This document shows, in pieces, positions 1 through 10,600 of a stretch of DNA of 64,000 nt (position 1 is its first letter; every line of letters begins with the position of its first letter). The position numbers were made by a program, and so were the translations under genes. The stretch lies in the NCBI GenBank assembly GCA_023091665.1, contig JALJCQ010000013.1:2604001-2668000 (forward strand), read 5' to 3'. This DNA comes from Pythium myriotylum (lineage: Eukaryota; Oomycota; Peronosporomycetes; Pythiales; Pythiaceae). The notes under the pieces were generated by a model. The model made no database searches and had not been told where the DNA came from. It saw nothing but the letters and a program-made list of their open reading frames with translations.

Positions 1-1054
1 TCATCCGCGCACTCACGATCGTCAACGAGGTGGATCGAGAGCTCGTGACCTATCGGTACCAGCAAGTGCACAATAGAAATCTCGCAGACCTCATCAAGAG
101 CGAGACGTCGGGTAACTACGGCTACCTCGCTCGTCTGCTCTCGATGCCCCTGCACGAGATGGAGGCCTTCATCCTCCACTCAGCCTGCAGCGGCCTCGGG
201 ACCACCGAGAAGGTGCTGTATCCGGTACGTTTACGGGCCGCGACTACCGAATACGTGTGCGTTTAGTTACTGGTGCTGGGTCTGTCGAAAGATTGTTATG
301 GGACGCACCCCTGAGGAGCTGGAGCTGCTCAAGCGAACGTACTTCAACAAGTACAACAGGGATCTCGGAACCGTGCTCGAGTCGGACCTCAGCGGGGATC
401 TCAAGAAGGTGATCATGACGGCGATCCAGGTACGTGACTATCACGATGTTGTCGACGAAAGCTGCGTCCTTAGTCCAACTGTCTCCCTGTAGGCCCAAGT
501 CGTCCCGTTCAATCCCGACTTCCACACGGAGGAGAAAGCTCAAATCGATGCCGAGAAGCTGTACAGTGCAGGGGAAGGCAAGTGGGGCACGGATGAAGAG
601 AGTTTCATCTCGATCCTCTTGTCGAGCCCCCCAGAATACTTGCTCCTACTTGACTCGTGGTACGCCAAGAAGTACAACAGTTCGATCCGCCACGCGGTCG
701 AGAAAGAATTCCACGGCCATGCGAAGAAGGCTCTCTTGTTCTATGGTATGTGCCCGTGGACGCAAGTGGTCCTTGCATTATGACTGACCAGTGCATCTGC
801 CTGGTGCAGTTGGACTCTCACTGGATCCGATCAAGGAGTACGCCGAGCGCCTCGAGCGCGCGATGAAGGGCATCGGCACGGACGAGAAGACGCTGAGCAT
901 CGACCTCATCCGCATCCGCCCCTTCCTCAAGGACGTGAGCCAAGAGTATGAGCGGCTCTTCAACAAGTCGCTCAAGGACCGCATCAAGGGCGACACGAGC
1001 GGCGACTACGAGGAGCTGCTGCTCGCACTTTTGGACGCGCCGTCGATCGCCTAA
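1..1054 (+). CDS. annexin, 5'-truncated by window edge
   Basis: Calcium-dependent phospholipid-binding protein of the annexin family; acts at the cytoplasmic face of membranes. The frame is open from base 3, so the N-terminus lies outside the window. Exons by GT/AG and phase: 3-224, 292-429, 493-745 and 810-1054, giving about 285 residues. Annexin repeat signatures are visible: GLGTTEKVL, a KWGTDEESFISILLS stretch and GIGTDEKTLSIDLIR, with type II calcium-loop GxGT cores, each followed about 40 residues later by an acidic D/E. Repeats end in the typical SGDYEELLLALLD. The three introns are 60-70 nt. Family assignment is firm; I cannot tell which annexin paralogue it is. Confidence 0.93.
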
Positions 1055-1208
1055 GCCTCTCTAGGAGACCGTCGCCGTGTGTCACTGAGCAATGGAGTCG
1101 AGTTGATGTGTACCCATGAGATAGAGTCTTGTATTTGAAATGGGTTCATCTCGCGTGGTCCACATGCCACGCCTTGCGTTTTGGCGGGAGATTCGGCCAG
1201 TGGGGAAC

Positions 1209-1824
1209 ATGCCGCGCGACGAGAAGCGTCGGTCGCGCCGCTCGCTGCCGTCGGCGCTGGAGCGCAACCTGTCGCTGCGTGAGCTGCTGGGCGACGACGC
1301 CGCCAAGCGCCACGCCAAGCGCCGCCAGTCCCTCGAGCAGCAGCAGCAGGCCGCGCTGCAGAGCCTCAACGCCGTGCGTGGCGCTCGCGTAATGAATGAA
1401 GGGCCGACGACTTGCTGACGACGTTGCTGGCGCCGCTAGTACTTTGCCATGATCGACCAGACAGAGCTCAAGGTCGAACAGGCCGCGCCGGAAGAGACCA
1501 GCGCCGACACAGCGGCTGCGGGCGCCGTGAGCGACTCGGAGCTGGTGAGACCGACCGCGCCGCCAAAGAGCCGCACCCAGCGCACGGTGCGTCGGCGAAA
1601 CCTCAAGGACGCCAAGCTGCAGGCTGATTACCGCGTGTACTGCGAAGGTGCGGGTCTGTTTGTCTTTCGTGGGATCGCTCGCGTCGTAACAATGTGTTGT
1701 GGTTGGGTCGCCAGCCACGGGCGGCGCTGTCAAGCCCCTCTCCATCCGCGAGTTCGCGCGCTCGATCGAGCCCAAGGCCAAGTCGGGCATGTACGACGGC
1801 ATCCTCGACATCTGCACGGCCTGA
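1209..1824 (+). CDS. small basic/acidic protein of unknown function
   Basis: Not recognised. Three exons fit in phase: 1209-1373, 1440-1647, 1715-1824, giving about 160 residues. The N-terminus is strongly basic (KRRSRRSLP) with a short poly-Gln run, the middle is acidic and Ala-rich, and a second basic patch (RTQRTVRRRNLKDAKLQADY) is followed by a short C-terminal segment, LSIREFARSIEPKAKSGMYDGILDI. No membrane segment or signal peptide. In-frame ATGs at 1140 and 1164 could extend the start; 1209 was chosen because the preceding residues look like untranslated sequence. It lies 150 nt downstream of the annexin gene on the same strand. The clean splicing argues that it is a real gene. Confidence 0.6.
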
Positions 1825-1877
1825 GACCTCGAGTTCTCATTGTAAATATATGTATCATTCCTGCCCAACGACAGCTT

Positions 1878-4283
1878 CTAATCGGCGAAACTACGCTTCG
1901 ACTGGTGTTGATGTTTCTCGAGGTCAGCAGCGATGAGCGGGTATCTTCGGGCAAGGCGGCGAGGGACGCGCACTACTGAACCATTTGAGAGCCGAACGAG
2001 ATCTTTCACAGCCTCGACTGCCGTTGAGCTCGCTTGAACTCGTCCGCAGCGAAGCAATGCGTCGACCACGCCTCGCTGACCCTGCAAGCAGGCGTCCAGC
2101 AGCAATTGATTGCTGTCTGCCGTGGGATCCACGCGTCGGTGACGGAAGAACCGACGCAAGAACTTGCACCAAGCCGGGTCTGCTGGACGCTTCGGCAAAT
2201 CAGCGACACGTGTCAGCGCTCCGCCCCGAGGGAGCGGAACTCGTACATCGCTGAGAAGGAACAAGACGACGTCGTAGTGGCCGCGCCGAGTCGCTCGTGA
2301 ATAGGCCACATGGAGCTCTAAGATGGGCGGATTGTGCCACATGACTTCAGCGCCCATGAGTATTCGTAGAACGTGGAGATGGCCGTGTTCAGCAGCTGCA
2401 TGGAAGGCAGCGCCTGTCGTGATCCTCAGTCGCGGATCGTTGAGCAGCTCCACCACGACAGCTGCGCGACCCTCGCGGGATGCATCCACCAGTGCAGCTT
2501 CGAGATCGTACGTGACGTCAACGCGCGGATCGTCCAACAAGAGCCGAACGACATCCACTGCACCGGAGGTTGCAGCGAACTGGATCGCTTGCCCGTCTCC
2601 AAACCGCAACTTCGCTTCCATTAATAATAATCGAGCCGCACTCGCCCGACCGTGTGCACACGCGTACTGAAGAGCTGCGTCGAGGTCGCAGTTCGAGACT
2701 GTGTCAGGCTGTGTGACAAGCATCCATCGCAGCACTGAACACGTCGGTGCAGCAGCCGCTGCCTCGATGATCCGCAGCAACTGAAGCAGATCAACGTCGA
2801 CCCGGTGGAGAAGGAGCTTCGCTGTGCTGAGATCATCTATGCAGCATGCTGCTAGTAAGGCCTCAGCCATCTCAGTGTCTCCATCGTGTGACTTCGCGAC
2901 GGATAGCGCACGCCAACATCCATGGGCTTCCAGAATGCGACGAACGATCTCGTCGTGGCCATGTCTCGCAGCAGTGACAAGTGGTCGCCAGTACTTCCGG
3001 TCGCTGTTTTCGCTGTGATTAGAGATTAAACCAAGCGCGCGTTCAATCGCGGCTACATTGCCATGTGCGCACGCGAGGTCGATGACTTCCCAGCATGTGC
3101 TAGGATCGAGACCGCGGTCGGTTAAGTTCGTGACAAGTTCCAAGACCACCTTCGATTGATCTTCGAGTCGATATGAATTGGCGCGCGCAAGCGAACGGAG
3201 AGCGAGTTCGACATCGCCCTTACGGCAAGAAGGATGCCGGAGCAAAAGCTGAAGAATCCCCAGATCACTATTACCAGCCGCTTGCTGAAGAGATAATGGA
3301 TCCCACGCGTTGATTCTCGAATCCGCAAGTATGTGAGCAACAATATCGAGGTCCCCGCTTGTGACTGCAGCCTGCAGAACGACATTGACGTGGGTAACCG
3401 AGGAGAAACTCGTCTGATGAGACGCGAGTAGGCCCTCGACGACAAAGCGATGGCCGCGCTTGCACGCACAGATGAGGGACTCAGTCACATCAACCTCCAT
3501 GTCCCTGGTACTAGCCGCTTGAAGCAATGCATCGACAACTTCTTGTCTACCTGCGTCAGCAGCCGAGCGAAGCGCGCTCTCCAAAGTTACGGGATTCACT
3601 AATGCGTGACAGTGGACAAGCCGGCGAACCAAATCCAGTCGCCCCTTGTGAGCCGCTGCAGTGAGTGCCAATCGATACGACTCTACACTCCGCTGAGCCA
3701 ACTCCATAACCTCGTGACACAACGCGCTCTCCTCCGCGAGACCGTCATACCCGCAGTAGGCTTCCATCAGATCGTCGTGGAAGCACTGTGGCGAGTAGGC
3801 GATGGAGGCCGACGCGAACCACGCGACGACGTCGTCGAGCGCGTTGCGCAGCGCGTGGAGACGCGCTCTCGCGCGCGCGTACCTGTTCGGCGCTCGCGCG
3901 GAGAGTATCTCGATGGCGACTCGCTGCGCCAGCGCGCGGTCTCGCTCGAGGTGCTGGAGCGCCTCGGTCGCGTCCATCTTGGCGCGCGCGAGCCCGTCGT
4001 AGAGCGCGTTCGCGAGCAGCAGCCGCCGCAGACTGTCGTCGTGGTACACGCACGTCGCGCGCTCGCAGCTCGTGGCGCGCGCCGGCGCCCGGCTCGTCGC
4101 GCGGCGCTCGCTCCTCAGCGCCAGCGCGCTGTCGCCCACGCGCGCCGCGACCTCGGCGGCCGTCGGCAGCCACGCGCCGAGCCCCTCGACGCCCGCGACC
4201 AGACGCACGAGCTCCGCGAACGAGAGAAAGCCGCGCACGCAACGCGCGAGCTCCGCCGGCAGCGCGCCGAGCGCCAGCACCAT
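1878..4283 (-). CDS. ankyrin-repeat protein
   Basis: Single-exon gene, 801 residues, ATG at 4283 and TAG at 1878. The protein is built mostly of degenerate ankyrin repeats from about residue 200 to 740, seen as recurring patterns such as AAxxGxLDxVRxLL, ACAHGRASAARLLL and AATSGAVDVVRLLLDDPRVD, in the long divergent form typical of oomycete and amoebal ankyrin proteins. The first 40 residues (LPAELARCVRGFLSFAELVRLVAG) resemble an F-box-like helical segment, but weakly. Such proteins are protein-binding scaffolds; no partner can be named. It starts back-to-back with the beta-mannosidase gene across 190 bp. The ORF extent and ankyrin nature are clear; function is unknown. Confidence 0.85.
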   Translation of the reverse strand: MVLALGALPAELARCVRGFLSFAELVRLVAGVEGLGAWLPTAAEVAARVGDSALALRSERRATSRAPARATSCERATCVYHDDSLRRLLLANALYDGLARAKMDATEALQHLERDRALAQRVAIEILSARAPNRYARARARLHALRNALDDVVAWFASASIAYSPQCFHDDLMEAYCGYDGLAEESALCHEVMELAQRSVESYRLALTAAAHKGRLDLVRRLVHCHALVNPVTLESALRSAADAGRQEVVDALLQAASTRDMEVDVTESLICACKRGHRFVVEGLLASHQTSFSSVTHVNVVLQAAVTSGDLDIVAHILADSRINAWDPLSLQQAAGNSDLGILQLLLRHPSCRKGDVELALRSLARANSYRLEDQSKVVLELVTNLTDRGLDPSTCWEVIDLACAHGNVAAIERALGLISNHSENSDRKYWRPLVTAARHGHDEIVRRILEAHGCWRALSVAKSHDGDTEMAEALLAACCIDDLSTAKLLLHRVDVDLLQLLRIIEAAAAAPTCSVLRWMLVTQPDTVSNCDLDAALQYACAHGRASAARLLLMEAKLRFGDGQAIQFAATSGAVDVVRLLLDDPRVDVTYDLEAALVDASREGRAAVVVELLNDPRLRITTGAAFHAAAEHGHLHVLRILMGAEVMWHNPPILELHVAYSRATRRGHYDVVLFLLSDVRVPLPRGGALTRVADLPKRPADPAWCKFLRRFFRHRRVDPTADSNQLLLDACLQGQRGVVDALLRCGRVQASSTAVEAVKDLVRLSNGSVVRVPRRLARRYPLIAADLEKHQHQSKRSFAD

Positions 4284-4473
4284 GCTCGCCGACTGCCGTC
4301 TCCCATGTCGTCGTGGCTAATTTTGCCCCTCGCAGCCATGATCGCCTGATCCTAAAACCTCGCCACCTTGAAGTTCGCGTGAGGTTTTTTACCCATCCGC
4401 CAAGCACCCGAGTGAGGAGATCATTGAGCTCGTGGGCAGCGATGGGCACTGTGCGAGTGGCTCTCCGACGCGC
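4284..4473. promoter_or_regulatory. divergent promoter, ankyrin protein / beta-mannosidase
   Basis: This 190-bp gap separates two divergent start codons. It holds an inverted pair around AACCTCGCC (about 4359) and GTGAGGTTTTTT (4379-4390), followed by TACCCATCC (4390-4398). GTGAGGTTTTT recurs in the divergent gap at 24.4 kb and TACCCATC recurs near 38.4 and 42.7 kb, so these are candidate shared promoter elements. No TATA box is obvious. Confidence 0.35.
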
Positions 4474-7344
4474 ATGAGAGCCCCCACGCCGCTGCTGGCG
4501 CTCGTGGCGCCGGCGCTGGCCGCCATGCGCCGTGCGCCGCTCGCGACCTGGCGCTTCCGCTCGCTCAACGGATCCGTCGCGCTCGCCAACGCGTCCACGC
4601 CCGGCTCAGCGCACACGCACTTGCTCGACGGCGGTGTGCTGCTCGCCGACCCCTACGCGCGCTTCAACGAAGTCGACATGGCCTGGATCGCGCGCACCAC
4701 GTGGGTCTACGAGACCGATTTGCCCGTGCTCGAGAACGCGCTGGGCGATGCGCGCGTCGTGTTTGAGACGCTCGATGGTGTCGCCCACGTCGCGCTCAAC
4801 GGCCACGCGCTCGGCGAGCCGGCCGTGAACGCCTTCCGCCCGCACGAGTTCGTGCTGCCGCAGGCGATGCTCAGAGGCGACGGGGCGAACACACTCCAGG
4901 TCGTCTTCACGCCGCCGCTCGAGTACATGGAGAAGGCGGTACGTGTCCATCGAGGCGTCGTGGCAAATCCCTCTACTCGTCTCTTACATCTTTCTGATTA
5001 ATATTAGGCTGCTGCGTACCCGTATGAAGTCCCTGCGACCCGCAATTTCAACGTCTGGGCTGAGCCGTCCCATCGTCCTTTCCTTCGCAAGGCCGGATCG
5101 GACTTTGGCTGGGACTGGGGACCGGCGTATGCATCGTCAGGAATCACCGGCGACGCCCGCATCGAATGGCGGACGAAAGAAGACAGTGACGGTGACCTGG
5201 CGCGTCTTGACGGTCTGAACGTGGTGTACGCGTTCCCCGCAGCCGATGATTTCTCGCGTGTGCGTGGCAACGTTACGGTGAACGTTCGAAGCGTCCCATC
5301 GCTCGCGAACACAACCCTGCGGCTCTTGATCGGAGGCGAGAAGCACGGCGATGACGTGGTCGCCGAGCTCGAGGCCGCGCAGGACGTTGCGGTGACGGAA
5401 GTGTCGCTCCCATTCGAGCTCATGGACCCGACGCTGTGGTGGCCTGCTGGGAGTGGCGAGTCCCACTTGTACGACCTTCGCGTGGAAGCCTACGGACCTC
5501 ATGACCAGCTTTTGGCAACCCTGTCTCATCGAGTGGGATTCCGGTCGGTCGAGCTGGTGCAGGAGCCTACCGACGCTGGTGGTGTCCGCGGTGGGACGTT
5601 TTTCTTCCGCGTCAACGGCGTGGCGATCTTCATGAAGGGCGCCAACTGGATCCCGAACAACTCGTTCCCGACGCGCGTCACGCCCGACAAGGTCGAGTTC
5701 CTGTTGCAGAGCGCGCTGGCGTCCAACATGAACATGCTCCGCGTCTGGGGTGGCGGGCGCTACGAGTCGGACGCCTTCTACGAGACGTGCGACAGCCTCG
5801 GACTGCTCGTCTGGCACGAGTTCATGTTTGCGTGCGCTATGTACCCTCGCGACCGCGCGTTCCTGGTGGAAGTCGAGAAAGAGGTCGACTTCCAGACGCG
5901 GCGTCTCCGCAAGCACACGAGCGTGGCGATCTGGGGCGGCAACAACGAGAACGAGAACATGATGCAGTCGTTCGCGAACGGGGACTTCATGCCGAGCGAC
6001 AAGCCGGCGTTCAACCGCGACGTCGCGGTGACCGACTTCACCGCTCTCTTCGTGGACACGCTGCGTCCTATCGTGGTGTCGCTGGACACCTCGCGGCCAT
6101 TCGTGGATACGTCGCCGTCGAACGGCTTGCTCTCGGAGGATCCATACGTGAAACGCTGGGGTGCCAACACCAACGACGTGGCGTACGGCGACGTCCACTA
6201 CTACAACTACTCGGGCGACTGCCAAGACCCGAGCATGTACCCGCACGCCCGCTTCGTGTCCGAGTTTGGCTTCCAGAGCATGCCTTCGTTCCACTCGCTC
6301 AAGGAGGTGAGCACGGATGAAGACTGGAGCTCGTTCCAGGCGTTTTGGAGATTGCTCAAGTTCCGCGAGCGCCACGAGAACGGCACGGCGCAGATGGCGG
6401 CGCAGATCCAGCGGCGCTTCCACGTGCCGTTCCCGTTCTTGGACGAGGCGTGGCTGGCCACGCCGCTCGAAGGCGGCGTCGCCATCGACGTGGAGCAGCG
6501 AGTGGCCGCGTACCTCTACCTGACGCAGATCCAGCAGGGCCTCTGCTACCAGACGGCCATCGAGGCGTGGCGTCGCGGTCGCCACGAGGCGTTGGGCGGC
6601 ACCATGGGCATTCTCTACTGGCAGCTCAACGACGTGTGGCAGGGCACGAGTTGGTCGAGCATCGAGTTCAGCGGCCGCTGGAAGAGTCTCCACTACGCCG
6701 TGCGTCGCGCGTTCGCGCCCGTGCTGCTGACGCTGTTGGAGCAGGGCGCCGAGCTCGTCGTCTACGGTGTCAACGACGCCACGGACCGCGACCTCGCGCT
6801 CACCCTCGTGTACGAGCTCGTGGCGACGGCCACGGGCCGCGTCGTGCACACGGTCACGAGCAGCGACGCCAAGCGGCTGCCTCGCCTGAGCAGCGAGCCG
6901 CTCGACCGCGTGTCTGTGGCGTCGCTGCTGACGCTGGCGACGGGCTGCGACGCGACGAGCTGCTTGCTGCGTGTGCGCGGCGATCCGCCGCTGGCGGAAG
7001 ACGCGTTCTGGTTCTTCGCGCCGTTCAAGCAGCTCCAGTTGCGCCATGGAAGCGTGCGCGTCGCCGGCGTCACGCGCGTCGCCGGAGCCGCGTCGCCGAC
7101 GTTCGACGTGAAGCTGCGCGGCGAGGACGCGGTCGCGCTCTTCGTGGAGCTCGAGGCCGTGGGCGTGCGCGGCTTCTGGGACCGCAACTCGCTCCACTTG
7201 GTGGGCAACGTGACGCAGACGCTTCGCTTCTCGGCCGCGGACGCCGCTGTCGCCAACGCCTCGGCCGACGCGTTCGCCGACGCGCTCGAGCTGCGGTGGC
7301 TGCAGCAAACGTACGAGTCGGAGGCCGTCGCGTCGGTCGCGTAG
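4474..7344 (+). CDS. beta-mannosidase, glycoside hydrolase family 2
   Basis: Removes terminal beta-linked mannose from oligosaccharides; probably secreted or vacuolar. Two exons: 4474-4938 and 5008-7344, about 933 residues; the intron is GTACGT...TATTAG. The start at 4474 gives a hydrophobic N-terminal signal-like stretch (PLLALVAPALAA). Family hallmarks are present: RKAGSDFGWDWGPA in the jelly-roll region, RVWGGGRYESD and ANWIPNNSFP in the barrel, the acid/base Glu in WGGNNENEN, and the probable nucleophile Glu in FVSEFGFQSMPS; ILYWQLNDVWQGTSWSSIEF follows. Length matches eukaryotic beta-mannosidases (about 850-950). Its 3' end faces the myosin gene. Such an enzyme would suit plant- or fungal-mannan use or N-glycan turnover; this is inference. 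Confidence 0.93.
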
Positions 7345-7653
7345 ACGCTGTTGGCTCCTGTGAGTAAGTAGCACGAGTGGAGCCTTGGTCGATGTGAACA
7401 GGGTAGCGAACGAAATGGACCATCACCGAGAGAGAGAGCTTTTGGGGCCTGTTGCGAATGTGGGGTTGCTAAAAGAGCATGTTTATATTTCCATCAAGGG
7501 TCTACAGCTAACGACGTGCGGCCCTGGCGTCTCGAGCGTGCGCGCTGCCTGTCGGCGCACACCAACGCCTACGCGGCTCAGCCCCGCGCCTCCCAGAAGT
7601 CCGAGCAGATATGCAGAGAGATGCAGAAACGGAAGTGCACAAGTCTGCGCCGC
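7345..7653. other. convergent 3' intergenic region
   Basis: About 309 bp between the stop codons of beta-mannosidase and the myosin. I see no gene or clear repeat; it must contain both 3' UTRs. Confidence 0.6.
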
Positions 7654-10600
7654 CTACACACCGTAGCTTCGCTGGTACGAGTTCTGCTGACCGGGGACGT
7701 ACGGCGGCGGCACCTGCATGTTGCCGCCGGCCTCCTGGGCCGAGAGCATGTAGGTCTCGCTCACTGCAAGCAGCGAGTCGTTGTACAGGTTCATGGTCGT
7801 CTCCAAGTCTTCCTGGCACTGCATGGCGCGCGGGATGAGGTCGACGTTCGCGAACGGGTTGTCCAGGTTGGCCGAGATCTGGAGGCGCGGCAGCAGCTGC
7901 ACACAGATCTTGAGGTGGTGCTGCACGGCCGCGTCACGGCGCAGATCGCCGCGGGCGTTGCGGATCGAGCTGTTGAGCAGCGCGACTGCCTGCTCCGTCT
8001 GCATGAGCTCTTCCTCATCGAGCGGTGTGGGCAGCTCAGTCGGCAGGCGCGACTGCTCGCGCGCGGCCAACGCCTCGGCGCCACTCGCTGGGCCCTGGTA
8101 ACCTGGGGCACCGCCCTCCGTGGCACCAGCCGCAGCAGCGGCGAGGTGGCGACGGTACTGCTCCACCTGTCGCGACAGGTTAAGGAAGCGATCCAGCTCC
8201 GGGACCGTCAGCGTGTCTGGGAGGCGCGCGCAAATATCGAGCACCTGGCCCACGTAGCTCTCGAGTCCCTTCTTGCGCTCTTCGACGATCTCGGTCGAGT
8301 TTCCCGTCTTGCCGCCGAAGACGCCACCGAGGCGGTGCTTGCGCGGGAAGTGGGGCAGCGTCGCGACCGTCGGCGGGATCTTGTGCTTGAGGTCCTTGTG
8401 GAGGCGCTCAAAGACACTGAAACGGTGCGAGACGAGCCACGTCGTGGGCTCCGAGCCATCCTTAGACTGCCACTGGCAACGCAGCACGTAGACCGTGTAC
8501 TCGGCGTAGTTGTCGTCCTGCAGCACCTGCGTACGATGCATCTGCACTTGGAGGTACCCGTCGTGGATCGTGATGCGGTGGCCTTCCATCGAGAACGAAC
8601 CCACCGGCGCCGTGAGCGTCGACAGAGCGCTGCCCTGACGAGACATGGAGCGCGTGCGGTAGCCGTAGTAGGATTGGTCGCCCGCTGGCGTCGAGTCGGA
8701 CGTCGTGAGCAACGAGCCACAGCTCTCACAGTGGTTGCCGTTGGCCGTGTTGTTGGTCGCACCACAGGCCGGGCAACGGATCTGGACACCGTACACGCCC
8801 GCCGAGTAGAGGCGGTTGAGGGACTCCTCCTGCTCGGCAGTGAGAAGCGCGCCCGTCGGCTCTTCAGCCGGCTGCTCGAGAAGGAACGGCACGAGCTCGT
8901 CGTACTCTCCCTGTGAGATGGCTCCACTGAGCAAAAGCTCGTTGAGCTGCAGCAGCTGCTCCTTGTTCTCCTGGGAAAGGTCTTCCGGGATCTCGACGAT
9001 GTTAACCTCGCCTGCGGCGCCGCTCATCGTTTGCACGGTTGCGAGACCGCCCAGCAGACTCGCGCTCACAGTGGCCGCTCGCAACAACGCCTCTTGCTTG
9101 CGCTGCTCAGCCTCCTCGCGCTCACGCGCCATGCGGAGCTCCAGCTCGCGAGCCTCGGTGATAGCACGCAGCTCAGCTTGACGCTCCATCTCGGCAGCAG
9201 CAGTGGCTTCTGCAGCCGCGGCCTCAGCTTCACGGACGGCGATCGCAGCCTCCTCAGCAAAGCGGATGGCCTCCTGCTCGGCGCGCAGGGCCTCTTCCTC
9301 CATACGACGGCGGTCCTCTTCGGCAGCAGCACGAGCCATCGACTCGCGACGAGCCATTTCGGCCGCGAGCCGAGCTTGCTCCTCGCGACGCTTGGCTTCT
9401 TCGGCTTGGCGACGAGCCTCAGCAGCGCGGGCTTCGATAAGCGCCAGCATCTCCGCTTTCTTAGCCTTGAACTGTCGTCGCGCCGAGTAGCCTCGGAAGA
9501 GTGCCTGCATGACAACGGCGGCGCTCTTGGTCCGCTTGAACTCGCGGCGCACGCCAAGGCCACGCCACCACTGCTGAATGCGTACGATGGCATCGCGGCG
9601 CGCCTGAATCTTGCGCAGAAGACGCTTGAAGATGTTCTGCGAGACCACCTTGGCGAGACCGACACGCCAGCGACGACGAGCGAGCCAGAGCTTCATGCGC
9701 GCAACGATGCGTGGACCGTCAACTGCCCAGTTGATCTTGAGAATGGCGTCAAGCAGAGCAATCTTGCCGGCCTTAAAGAACAGTCGCGTGATACCAAGCT
9801 TGTACGCGTCCATCGGAACCTGGAAGGCCCAAAGAATGGCGGTAATCAAGGTAGGATCGCTCTGGTTCGCAAAAAGCCGCTGCGCATCTGGGGGCATGAA
9901 CTTCTTGTAAGCGCCGACGAGCTCGCTGTACGGCACACGCGTCGGAAGTCCCACCTTGAGCACCTGCGCCGTCTGCATGATACCCTGGCATCGCAGTTGG
10001 CCAACAACATAGCGCGGATCGAAGGAACCGACACGCATCAGCGCGTTCGGCTTGATGCAGCGGATGAAGTTGCAGCGAGTGGCGTCAAGCGTGTCCACGA
10101 GCTCCTGCATCTGGCGCGAGAACTTGGCGGCGACGCTCTTCAGCACGCGCTTCTTGCCTGGGCGGGCGTCTTCGTCGCCACTCTTGAAAAGCGACAACAC
10201 GAGTCCGTTCGTCGAGCCAAGGAAGAGGTTCGTCATGTCCTGCGGGATTGTGTCGTTGTTCTTGTCCATGAAGGCGCCAATCGAGTAGGACACGGCACCG
10301 GCGAAGTGACGCACGATGAACATCTGTTGCATGTCCTTCGGATGCGGACGAGGGAAGTACGGGTTCTTGGCGTGCTTGCGGTGAAGCGCCGCGAGGAACT
10401 TGTCGTCGCTCGGCTTGGGGTTCATGGCCTCAGCATCGAGGATCGACAGGATACCGTCCGGCTTGCCGGCGATGAGCTCGACGCATTCGCGGTTGTCGGG
10501 CCACTGGATCTTGCCAACAGTAATACCCTCGCGCTTGTAGAGCTCCATTTCGGCGATGAAGACCTGGTTGTTGAATGTGGCCTGGAGCACCTCATTCGTG

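Noticed and set aside
5137..7374. Minus-strand ORF of 745 codons opposite beta-mannosidase
   Set aside because: Arg/His-rich shadow; the plus strand has all GH2 catalytic motifs.
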